From Archegozetes longisetosus (Eukaryota > Arthropoda > Arachnida > Sarcoptiformes > Trhypochthoniidae): 64,000 nucleotides of DNA. How positions within the stretch are numbered: position 1 is the stretch's first letter; each line of letters begins with the position of its first letter. Under the pieces are notes generated by a model that saw only the letters and a list, made by a program, of their open reading frames with translations, made no database searches and was not told the origin of the DNA. Below are positions 23,654-32,696 of this stretch, one piece after another. The stretch lies in the NCBI GenBank assembly GCA_018873245.2, contig JAEMBT020000003.1:10411843-10475842 (forward strand). Reading direction: 5' to 3'. Position numbers and translations under genes: made by a program.

Positions 23654-24734
23654 TCATTTCTTTTTTATTTTTAGTTCTGTCGACGCTGATACGGATATCG
23701 CTTCAGATGTTGTCATACCTTTATCTAAAATTATTCGATAACTTTCCTCCTGAGATTTCTTCCTCAATGAGAACTTTCCTTTCATGGTCCTTTGCTTAGA
23801 TCTAAATGTATAACAAATAAAAATACCAGCAATCGATAGGAGAAGCATGAACAACACATTGATGACCACAGCTATAATAATAACGCTTTTATCTGATTCT
23901 GTTGATTTATCGATATCTTGCGTCGTAATCTTTATTTATGGTGTAGTTTTCAAGGTACTTGAAGTTTCAGAAGTACTCTTAGATCTTTCACTTCCAATGA
24001 TTTTATTGTCACATGAAATCCATTCATTGATAAGTAATGGTTCGCAAAATTCCTTCCATTCTATAGAGTTCAATACTATTTGCAAACATATTGACCAGCG
24101 AATAGATACCATAAATTCTTATCAGCAAATCCAGCAGTAATTCTATTGCCTCTGATGTTAATTAACGGAGTCGTGTCCTCTATTTCTCTTTGAACATGAC
24201 TTAGTTTTACAAGTTTTCTCCTACTTTCATGTCGGATTCTTACCAGAAATCGCTTTCTAGTTATCATGTCTACAACAGTTATGGAACCACTTTCATTGTA
24301 ATAAAAATATATATATATATGGCTCCAAAATATCGATTGCATTATCTTTCAAATCAAGTTTATTATATTCACTCATTTTATTATTGATTACATCTATAGT
24401 CCAGTAAGTGCTTGATTTGAACTAGCCTTGAGTAAAGAGTCTAACAGATAGTCGATAGTTATTTCAATAAGGTAAACAGACTGAACTAGACTCACGTTAA
24501 TAAGTATAAGACATGAATATGACGGGCATCTCAGATATACGTTCTCATAAGAGGCATCGATGGGACTTTCGATACTTCGATCCCAATCCTTTATTTTATG
24601 AATTTTTCAATCCTAAAATTCCCTGAAATCTTAACTTTGTATACGAGATCATCAGTGAATAGAAATATAAGCGAAGAATCAACTATTGCCGCAGAATTGA
24701 TAGTATAGTTACCATTATCGTACAACGGATTGCG
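23654..24734 (-). pseudogene. Disrupted type I membrane protein with hemopexin-like repeats
   Basis: Read on the minus strand from 24734 to 23654. The first segment includes NYTINSAAIVDSSLIFLFTD then DLVYK, and a second includes SIESPIDASYENVYL. These resemble hemopexin-type blades. A GTGAGT donor and a GGCTAG acceptor delimit a 74-bp intron (24422-24495) that joins in phase to STYWTIDVINNKMSEYNKLD. A further blade-like segment is NRITAGFADKNLWYLFAGQY. A Cys-containing spacer, a Ser/Thr-rich stalk, a membrane helix around VVINVLFMLLLSIAGIFICY and a basic cytoplasmic tail of about 50 residues follow, ending in a TGA. Breaks: a stop or frame change near 24590, a frame change in a TA tract near 24310, another near 24070, and an in-frame TAA near 23943. 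Some breaks could be unrecognised introns or read errors. The 5' end is not found; a GTAAGT near 24810 hints at more exons. Confidence 0.55.
24303..24320. repeat. (AT)n microsatellite inside the membrane-protein pseudogene
   Basis: A run of AT dinucleotides sits where the reading frame of the pseudogene shifts between ...DILEPYIYI and YFYYNESGS. A slippage indel here would account for the shift. Confidence 0.7.
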
Positions 24735-25340
24735 CTAGTAGTTATATAATTTAATAGTGCAATTATCTAAGGATTACTTATAAAACACTTTTCAATACAC
24801 TTACAGTAACTGATAATACTTTCAAAATGATTAGATATATTCCGAGAAAGTTAATAACTAGCTTATTGAGTAATAGATTCACAGTTTTCCTGGAAACTCC
24901 AAACAAAGATATATAAGACTTATATCAGTATTTAGAAAATATCAACTTATATAAATTATCGTTATATTCACAATCTTTCACGAGCTTAGATCTTATTATT
25001 GTAATCTATAGAATACTACAGGAAAAAATGAATTCATTACAAACTTCGATTTCGAGCCGACTTATTTATGAATAACACGAAAATTCATAACAATCTCAGT
25101 TTATAACTTAACTGTAAGTTATAAGGGTTTTAATTGACTAGTTGTAAAAACTCATTAGTTATGATAGGAACAAATTGATATCCACATAGTGAAGTCTTGA
25201 AAGCCTATTAAATTAAACTAAACTAAATTGAAGCGTCGACTGCAAGAAGAGCCTCTTCTCTATCAGAAAATATGAAAAGGGCTTCTCAATAATGGTAAAA
25301 CCTAAACCAAAACTTCATATTCAATATTAAGTTTTAGTCA
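24735..25340. other. Probable 5' flank or introns of the minus-strand pseudogene
   Basis: No exon could be proved. A canonical donor-like GTAAGT on the minus strand at about 24805-24810 follows a short hydrophobic frame (FLGIYLIILKVLSVT), which could be an upstream exon carrying a signal peptide, but phase and start are unresolved. Confidence 0.3.
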
Positions 25341-25344
25341 TTTA

Positions 25345-25735
25345 GCCTCATTGACTATTCGACATATTTTTGAATCTGAACCTTATGTTTGTAACTAAAA
25401 CATCAAAACAAATACATTAAGACGTGTAAGTTTTGATTTCGGAAAACTATTAACTTAACTAGTGGCAAAATAATATAGAGATAAACTCTCGGTAAGTTTA
25501 ATAGCATAGAAACAAAAATAATATATAAATAATCTAAATATCATACAAATGATTACTAATGCAAACTCTCGTTCATATAAAACTGTACTCAAGTCAAGCT
25601 TGATAATGATATCAAAGGTTGGATTAGTTCTAAACTATTAATAATCTAAATTGCCTTTCAATTTAAAAGTAGTCTCCAATACTCATAATCTCGAACGTAA
25701 GGCTCAAATTCAAAAATTACACTCAATTATTAAAC
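25345..25735 (+). repeat. Diverged segmental duplicate, copy 1
   Basis: This stretch aligns in the same orientation with 28868-29465. Shared blocks include ACATTAAGA.GTGTAAGTTT-type sequence, GAGATAAA, CTCAAGTCAAGCTTGA against GTCAAGCTAAAAGTTTGA, and CCTTTCAATTTAAA. The distant copy also carries a MITE absent here. No coding is evident. Confidence 0.55.
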
Positions 25736-25960
25736 ATTCACTATTCGATTGAGTGATCCTTACGATCACTAGAAGATTGATCCAGGACCTCGAACGTGTT
25801 AATATAACAGTAGAATCGCTTAAAATAGCACAAAAAATTACCAAATCGACTCCTTTCAAGCCATTACAGACTACGTTAAATTAAAAAACCTGAAGAGTAC
25901 AACAATTTTTACGGAAAATGTTAAATACTTAGAATGCATCACAACAAATATAACACTAAC

Positions 25961-26093
25961 CGCAATAATCCGGTAGGCATTTGATACAAACTGGGAGATT
26001 ACCATCTCCCGGCAGAAGATTATACTCCTGAAGAAAAGCAACACAAGTTTCTTCGGTGGCAATGATTGCATATAATTCAGAGGCTTCATTGTT
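25961..26093 (-). pseudogene. ISXO2/Merlin-like transposase N-terminal exon (candidate)
   Basis: On the minus strand the frame reads ASELYAIIATEETCVAFLQE, then YNLLPGDGNLPVCIKCLPDY and a Cys. It is followed by a GTTAGT donor-like site (25955-25960). The order LYxII-x-EExCVxFLQExxLL then C-x2-C matches the start of ISXO2-like (IS1595/Merlin-type) transposase proteins, where the Cys pairs bind zinc. No following catalytic exon was found and the preceding codon is a stop. It is a fragment, or an exon of a broken domesticated gene. The overlapping 108-aa frame at 25871-26197 is a shadow. Confidence 0.4.
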
Positions 26094-26330
26094 TTAAAAG
26101 TCAATGACAATATACTAATAAGATGCATTTTATAATCAACACAACAATTTATAGTACTTTGCGAACTTCTAGAAAAACTACTAAAGTGCAATTTCATGGT
26201 TTGTACTTATCAAAATATACGTGTGTTTTACAAATCGTAATTTTCCAAAGCCAGCTAAAGTTGACTTTAGCTGACTTTGACTGTAGGTCACTCATTACTT
26301 GTAGATCACACCTCAGTGGAATGCCTCATA

Positions 26331-26650
26331 ATTAAATTAATGATTAATTAGTTAATTAATTATGAAGTAATGTAAGCTTTTTAAAGGTTTAGAACAAAGC
26401 AAGCATGCGCGTTACTAAAATAGTTATGTACCGATTCTCAAACTTCTATTACCAAGTTGCAAAATTGAAGAACTCATTGTTTGTCTATCTAATTTAAGTT
26501 TAATAAGTTCGTAAACTTTCTAATAAAAGTTTGCGAATCCGTACAGAACGATTTTAGTAACGCGCATGTTCACTTTGTTCTAAACTTTTTAAAAAACTTA
26601 CATTGCTTCATAATTAATTAACTAATTAATCGTTGATTTAATTATAATCA
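26331..26650. mobile_element. Foldback MITE with about 120-bp arms
   Basis: The left arm 26331-26455 includes GATTAATTAGTTAATTAATT and CATGCGCGTTACTAAAAT. Both recur inverted in 26518-26650. Only about 60 bp of spacer separates the arms. Arm identity is near 88 percent by eye. The target duplication is unclear. Confidence 0.75.
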
Positions 26651-26749
26651 TAGTCTCAGTAGAGGCTAATTTGTTGATTTAAATATTTATAATACATCAA
26701 TCTTGGAGTTTTGACCGGTTTTAACTAGTATTTCCATCAATCGGTTTCA

Positions 26750-27049
26750 AAACTACAATATAAATGTGTTCACATATCTTCGATATAAGCATTTTATTTA
26801 TGACTTCAGCTTTTGAACTAAAGTATTTGTTTGAATGATTTTCAGTCAGTGAGTATAGTATTTATGAAAATTATATACTGATAAAGTTACAGCTCAAATA
26901 AAATAAATTTTGCGTAGAAAAAGCCTTTCAATTCATGAACTTTACTGACTTAACGCTCGGTAAACGCTCGGCGCTTGAGTGCCTCGATAAAGTGAGCTCC
27001 GTGCGTCTCATTTTCCCCGAGCGTTAACGCGAGCATCGAGCGTGTGCAT
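26750..27049 (+). mobile_element. 5'-truncated copy of the 51240-52533 hAT element
   Basis: The stretch from TGTGTTCACATATCTTCGAT to GAGCGTGTGCATCACTG matches the right half of the hAT element ending at 52533. It shares CTTTTGAACTAAAGTATTTG, GCGTAGAAAAAGCCTTTCAA and CGCTCGGTAAACGCTCGGCG. The left terminus CAGTGATGC was not found, so the copy is truncated. It lacks the 141-bp insertion present in the other copy, giving an empty-site control. Confidence 0.8.
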
Positions 27050-27398
27050 CACTGTTAATAAGGATAAAGAGTTTTAAATGAAAGTTTAGGGTCACGCAAA
27101 TCAAGCTGTTATATGGTTGTCGTTTTCTATCTATGTTTTCGGGAAGCTGATCGTTTGAGGTACAGGACAAACAGATTGCACGGATTTGTACGCACTCGAT
27201 ATGCATAGTTCGATATAGTTGATAGACAGATGAAAATTATTTTAATTACATCTAAACATATATGTAATCATGTGTTGGAATTTTATGACAGTCTTCTAAC
27301 TCTTTTAACTTTTATTTAATTCTTTTTAACATTATAATCATAAGCCCCAAGAAATATCTCATGGATTATTTTAATGCTATCATTATTGTTAGTAATCG
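27050..27398. other. Non-coding region
   Basis: Nothing could be supported here; the 60-aa minus-strand frame at 27024-27206 partly overlaps the hAT end and has no motif. Confidence 0.4.
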
Positions 27399-27406
27399 AT
27401 CGAGAA

Positions 27407-28439
27407 TACTGGTGAGCAGGTCCGAGTCTTCAGGTCTTTTTGAAAGACTCGGGCCTCAAGACCCTGACTCCGATACTAAACAAATCTGTAAGTGAAACAT
27501 CTGATAATGATTGGCTTTTATGCAAGACGTTGTGTGATTTTTTGAAACCATTCAAAGAGGCAATAAATTTATATCAGGATCTAAATATATAAACATATAC
27601 TTAGTTTTGTTAATTCTCAAAGTTTTTATGAACAATTAAATGATCACAATAATTCAAGTAACAGTTCAATTAAACTTTATGCTGAAAATATGCTTTTGAA
27701 GTTTGATAAGTATAGAGATTTACTTGAAAGTGATATCACAAAATTTGCTGCTGTACTTGACCTTCGCTTAAAACTCGATTTCTTTGAGAATGACCAAACA
27801 ATAAAACAAGTATTTGTTGATTTCTTCAAGAAAAACTATCATCAGATCATTCCAGTTAAAATTGAAAGTTCAAATGTTTCGTTTGTCTTTAAATTTATAA
27901 AAAAGACAAGAGTTGAAACATACGATGAAATTGAAAAGTATTTAAGTTTGCTTATTGCTGATAAAAAAACTGAGCTTTTATTTTGGTGGAAAAAATTGTT
28001 TAGAATTTCCTTATCTTCCAAAGTTTGCATTCGAAATACTTATTGTTCCAGCATCGAGTGTCTTCTCAAAACATATATTTTCAAAATCTGAAGATTTGAT
28101 CAGCAAAAAGAAAAGTCAATTGAGCGTTAATTCTGTTAGACCTTGCGTGTGTCTCATATCACGAACCCTTATTTTGCAAATTTAAAATGAATGATTAATA
28201 TTATATTAATATTTGGTGATCTTACTATCAATGATTTAAGAAAAGTTAAAATTTTTGAATGAAAATATTTTGTTTATTATTAATTTTTGAGTTTTAAAGG
28301 GAGTCCGAGCCCAGGGCTTAAAGTTGTTACCAAAGACCCGGACCTGGACTCGGACTCGGACTCGAACTTGGACTCTAGGCTCTTAGGACCTCAGTCCCAG
28401 GTCTTTAACCGTCTCGATGTCTAGACTCGCTCATCAGTA
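27407..28439 (+). mobile_element. hAT element with GGACTC-rich sub-terminal repeats
   Basis: An 8-bp target duplication with one mismatch, ATCGAGAA at 27399-27406 and GTCGAGAA at 28440-28447, flanks inverted ends TACTGGTGAGC and GCTCATCAGTA. Sub-terminal sequence is rich in GACTCGG/CCGAGTC units on both sides, notably 28346-28376. A degenerate hAT transposase lies inside. At 1,033 bp the element is internally deleted. Confidence 0.88.
27490..28185 (+). pseudogene. hAT transposase, C-terminal half with frameshifts
   Basis: Fragments in order: NDWLLCKTLCDFLKPFKEAI (about 27505-27570); an open 133-aa frame with KFAAVLDLRLKLDFFE; then, after a frame change near 27990, FPYLPKFAFEILIVPASSVF with SKHIFSKSEDLISKKKSQLS. 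The tail matches the hAT dimerisation domain (WW...YP.LS..A..ILsIPASS...E..FS...I.S..RS.LS). The catalytic N-terminal part and BED finger are missing. Frame changes and the deletion make it inactive. Confidence 0.85.
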
Positions 28440-28447
28440 GTCGAGAA

Positions 28448-28867
28448 CGACAAGTAAAAAGGTGTGTGCAGTTATACTGTTTTTCAGTTTTTAAAAAATC
28501 GAATGCCTCAACTATTAAATAATCTGTAAAAATTTGAGCATATGGTCTAATGAAGAATTTTTGAAAAGACCAATTTTAATGAAACCATATTTTCCATAAA
28601 CGTCAACAGCAAGTATCCCAGACAAGAAAGTTCCCAAAGGAAAACATGTTAACTACCAAGCATCGCTTTCGTACACTTGTTAACGTTTCTGCTGTTATTT
28701 GAGACAATACGTTGAAAACTGCTTCACTAACTTTTGAAACTGGTTTTCTAAATATTAGTAATAGATTTATATCTTGTTTTTCTTCGTGCTGATTCAATTA
28801 TTCGCACAGCTTCTTAAGACGAGGCAATTTCGATTTTCCAACCAGAAAATTTATTTATCTATTTCTC
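28448..28867. other. Non-coding region
   Basis: Sequence between the hAT element and a duplicated segment. The minus-strand frame at 28603-28797 has no recognisable motif. Confidence 0.35.
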
Positions 28868-29465
28868 GAGTCATTGACTCAAACTGAATGGACACTTGAA
28901 TACTTTTTTTTGAAGAGCCTTAGGTTTAAGACTTAAAACACTAAAAGGCATACATTAAGATATATACACATATAAGTTTGGATTTCATGTAATTATTCAA
29001 CTCTTAATAAATTACAAAATGATACAGAGATAAATAGTTTATAAGTCTTATCGCGAAAAGTACAGCTAAACCTCTTTGTCTTGAACAAGTAGTTAAGCCT
29101 TTTCTGAAAAGACCAAAATAAAGCCTTAGTTTATAAATTTACTTATATCTTTATAGAAAGGGCTTAACTACGTGTTCAAGGTAGAGAGATTTAGCTGTAT
29201 TTAGATTTTAACTACAATAACAACATATGAATAATGACATATGAATGATTTGGCTACATTAAAAATAGTTATTCATGCTAACTCTGATTCAAACCAATTT
29301 GTACTGGAGTCAAGCTAAAAGTTTGATAGTAACATCAAATTAAGATTAGTTGTAAACTTTTAGTAATTGGGACTCCCTTTCAATTTAAATGTAATGTTTA
29401 ATGCTTTTCATACTCTTAATCTTAAATCCAAGGCTCTTCTTCAAAAAAGTATTCATTTGTTAGTC
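28868..29465 (+). repeat. Diverged segmental duplicate, copy 2
   Basis: Aligns in the same orientation with 25345-25735, interrupted by the MITE at 29063-29197. Matching blocks occur on both sides of that MITE, for example the AGAGATAAA region before it and CCTTTCAATTTAAA after it. The two copies lie about 3.5 kb apart. Confidence 0.55.
29063..29197. mobile_element. Short pogo-type MITE (135 bp)
   Basis: TA at 29061-29062 and 29198-29199 flanks inverted repeats that make up most of the element. The left begins CAGCTAAACCTCTTTGTC; the right, complemented, begins CAGCTAAATCTCTCTACC. Both continue into AGTTAAGCC. The 25345-25735 duplicate lacks it. Confidence 0.8.
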
Positions 29466-30317
29466 TTTTTGGTTTTTCTATAATCAACGATAATGATTTA
29501 GATTTGCTCTAAATTTGTATCAGTAGAAGTATTGGTTTGTCTGTTATTATCCCCTTAAAAATGTTATACACAATACTTGTTAGTGAAATGGTCACCTTTA
29601 TTTAACGAACATAATCTCTATAAAAATGCTTGAAAAAAGTACCATAAATCACTTTTGGATTTAATTGGATCTTAGAACTTGATAATTCAAACCTTAAGTC
29701 AATAGTGAGAATCAGATAATATGAAATAGGTATGGTTTCTAACCGTAGTTCTGTTGATAGACTCTCTCAAGTTTTGGTTATAAAAGTTAAACGCAATCAA
29801 CAGTTCGGCAAGGTTCGCATTTCAAGAGATTTCTAACATTCATAAAAGATTGAATATAAAAATATTAATTCTTGCAATTCACCGAAATTGTAGTAAATCA
29901 ATATCTTTAGGTTTCAAGTAAGAAAAGTACAGCTTGAAGAGCGATCAACTTAATTTTTGCAATAAAGTTCAATCAATGTACTAAAGAGGAAATGATATCT
30001 TGTCATCAATAAAAAACATTGAATTGAGTAAGGAAGGACATATTTTTCAATTAAGGAGAAAATATAAAATGGTTTAATAAATTCAATTTGATTCGGATTC
30101 TTTTAATGGGCTCACAATGAAGATTATTTGTCTTGTTAGGTTTATTGTATATAGTGTCTAAAGCATGAGTCAAAAACACTTTCAAGAATTGTATTGAAAA
30201 AACTTTTGTTCTTCGAAAAATTGATGCCAATCAAATTCTTATCTAAATAAAAGCATTACATAATTTTTTCCTTTAGATGAGAACTTAGTTTAAATACTTG
30301 TTTTGTGAACTTTCGAT
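29466..30317. other. Non-coding region
   Basis: No gene, RNA or delimited transposon was seen. Confidence 0.4.
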
Positions 30318-30326
30318 ATTTTGAAC

Positions 30327-31045
30327 GATTATGTGCTATTTCGCCGAATTCCTATTTCGTCGAATTTACATACAGGTGTACCTATCTATAGATTTTTTCG
30401 TATAGAGAAATATAAATTGTGTATTTGATGAAATAAAATTGATTCTACAACAGCAGTAACTTAATTTGAGAGAAAAGGGCCATTCAATATTTTCATTGCA
30501 TTCAAAAATCTAAGAGTTTACAAAAAATCTTAAATTTACATGGCTTTTAAGTCTATACAGAGATACAGCATCTCAAAAATAATATAAACGATAAAAATGT
30601 CCTGATTTGAGCTAAAATTTTGTGATATTTTGTTGAAATATTGAATTCTGTCCGCACTTGGCCTCATTCCTGACTACGGCGCTGCTCTGAAGAGCAAAAT
30701 ATATGCCGCAACTTATTAACAGTGACTGAGAATAATGCTAGAATTCACTCAAATTCGTAGTATTAATTGAATCACTCTATTGCAAAAACTTCGTTATAGA
30801 ACGATAGATCTTACTATTTTATTTGGTTTAAATATTTTTTTTTGCTAAGTTATTCGCATAAAATAGTTATTCCAATTACGTTTGCTAATAGGGAAGTAAA
30901 GCTTTTATAGGTAGGTACACCTGTATGTAAATTCGGCGAAATGGGAATTCGGCGAAGTGCAATTCGGCGAAATAGGAATTCGGCGGTATGGCATTCGGCG
31001 AAATGCAGTTCGGCGAAAAGAAATTCAGCGAAATGGCAAATTACC
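30327..31045. mobile_element. Foldback (FB/MULE-like) element FB-2 with minisatellite terminal repeats
   Basis: An exact 9-bp duplication, ATTTTGAAC, occurs at 30318-30326 and 31046-31054. The right terminus, complemented, reads GGTAATTTGCCATTTCGC; the left reads GATTATGTGCTATTTCGCC. Both arms contain TTTCGCCGAATTCC-type units, two on the left and seven or so on the right. They then share ACATACAGGTGTACCTA. The interior is non-coding. The arms are unequal in array length, as expected of minisatellite turnover. Confidence 0.85.
30929..31040 (+). repeat. Minisatellite, right arm of FB-2
   Basis: About seven copies of a 15-16 bp unit near AATTCGGCGAAATGGG. Two inverted copies lie in the left arm at 30338-30372. 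Open frames on both strands here are repeat artefacts. Confidence 0.9.
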
Positions 31046-31074
31046 ATTTTGAACACTATTTTATTAGCTAGAAA

Positions 31075-31741
31075 TAGAGTTGAAAGTTTTAAGCGACCTA
31101 ACCCAGGTTTGGTCTTAGGCTAAACCTAAAGCCTAAACTTTTCGTGGTTGTGAAACATAAGGCTAAGATTATGCCAGACTAGACCAAGCCTAAGACTATA
31201 AAGTTATGAGGAGACTAAGCCTATGCCTTGGTCTGGTCAGGTTAACCTCTTGGTCTCCAAATATACAAATTATTGAAAATAAATAAAACCTTCAAAATGA
31301 AATGAAAAGACCTCTTTCAAATAACATAGAAAAGCAGTGCTAAATTACAAGTATTGCACTTCAATGTTGAAATACTTTGCAATTGCAGCCACAAGTGTTC
31401 CTAATGAGCAGGTATTCTCAAAAGAGACAATTTTTGAATAAGAAAACTATTAAAACATTGATGCTTTTAGAATCATGATTGAAGTTTTTAATGATTAATA
31501 TTAACACTTTCTTTTGTATTTTAACTCTGTCTAACCAAGAATCATTAATAAGTCACTTATCATTTGCTTAATCATTTAATAAAGAGTATACCTAAGAAAT
31601 TTCTCACATAGGAGACTAAGAGGTTAAACTGAGGTTAATCCTATAGACTAAGAGGTTGAGAGCAGCCTAAGACGTTATCTTATAGTCTTCCAGCCTAAAG
31701 CTACGCCTTAGGCTTAATCTTAGGTTTGATTTTTAACTCTA
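31075..31741 (+). mobile_element. hAT element with CTAAGCCTA-rich sub-terminal repeats
   Basis: An exact 8-bp duplication, GCTAGAAA, lies at 31067-31074 and 31742-31749. The inverted ends are TAGAGTTGAAAGTTTTAAG and, on the complement, TAGAGTTAAAAATCAAACC. Both sub-terminal zones are crowded with AGACTAAG, GCCTAAG and TAGGCTTA motifs. A hAT C-terminal remnant lies between. The element starts only 20 bp from the FB-2 target duplication. Confidence 0.88.
31325..31470 (+). pseudogene. hAT transposase C-terminal remnant
   Basis: The frame reads MLKYFAIAATSVPNEQVFSK then ETIFE and a stop. It matches the A-I-x-A-T-S-V-P-x-E-x-V-F-S core of the hAT dimerisation domain. Only about 50 codons survive, inside the 8-bp-flanked element. 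Confidence 0.75.
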
Positions 31742-31749
31742 GCTAGAAA

Positions 31750-32696
31750 GTTATAGTTTGTTTTTCATTACAATAATTATAAGTTTCTATTAAAATGTAA
31801 TGTTTCGCAAACCAAAACTAATTCACGGGACATGACAGGACACGGAGATAACTCAAATTTTTCACGCCTAGCATTTGAGAGAAAAGTTTGATTCATTCCA
31901 AAAATATAACACAAATATAACTCGTATAAATCATAACTACTCTGTAATAGATATCTAAATATAAAGCTACTGGGAACTTATATCGACTTTGTGTACTTTG
32001 ATATTTGATATTTGCCTGCTTACTGAACGAAATTGTGGAGATTCTGTACTTAACGAAAAACAGATACTGCAAACTTGTTTTTCAACATAAAAATGTTTGG
32101 CTTTTCCTAGAATTTATATGCAATGAGTTCTTCAGACTATTTATCACTTAGTTATCTGCAACTTTATCAAATTGTAAAGCATTAAGTTGTATTAGCTTCA
32201 AGTCAATACGGATTTTGTGCACTTTTTAAAAGTATTTTTCGTTCATTAATATGAAGAATTGTTATTAAAATGGTACAAAGTTGTAAACATGAGTTTTTCT
32301 AATAGCAGTAAAAATATTGTTGCGAAAAGGCAGAAAAGTAACTTGATAAAACACAAAGTTGAAGGAGAACTAGGATACAGCAATGAAAAAAATATCTTTC
32401 GTTAATAGAAAAATTTTTGAGCCTCAAATTGTAATATGACAACTTTTAAAAAACCATAACTGCCTGTTCGTCTGCATCAACTTAATCTAAATAACCAAAA
32501 CTATAGTTAATGTCATGACTCAATGACCCCTTTTATCGTACTGTTATTGCTATTGTAAATGTTTTTAGTCATACGTTAAACATGTGCCAAATACTGAACT
32601 AAATATAAAATGTGTTTTATGTGGTTTTTAGTACTCAAATAAAACTTTTTATGACGACTATTTTTACTGTTTCCTATTTGGGGTTCATAACTAATT
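31750..32696. other. Upstream region of the SAM/zinc-finger gene
   Basis: No ORF or repeat was recognised. It should contain the promoter of the 582-aa gene, but I could not single out a core promoter element among many AT-rich TATA-like strings. Confidence 0.35.

Noticed and set aside
23847-24140. 97-aa plus-strand frame with hydrophobic segments
   Set aside because: It is antisense to the membrane-protein pseudogene, whose minus-strand reading has coherent domain order and an in-phase intron.
30850-31123. Open frames with SAKxNSAKW / AEFLFAE repeated peptides
   Set aside because: They translate the FB-2 minisatellite; the reverse frame shows the same periodicity.
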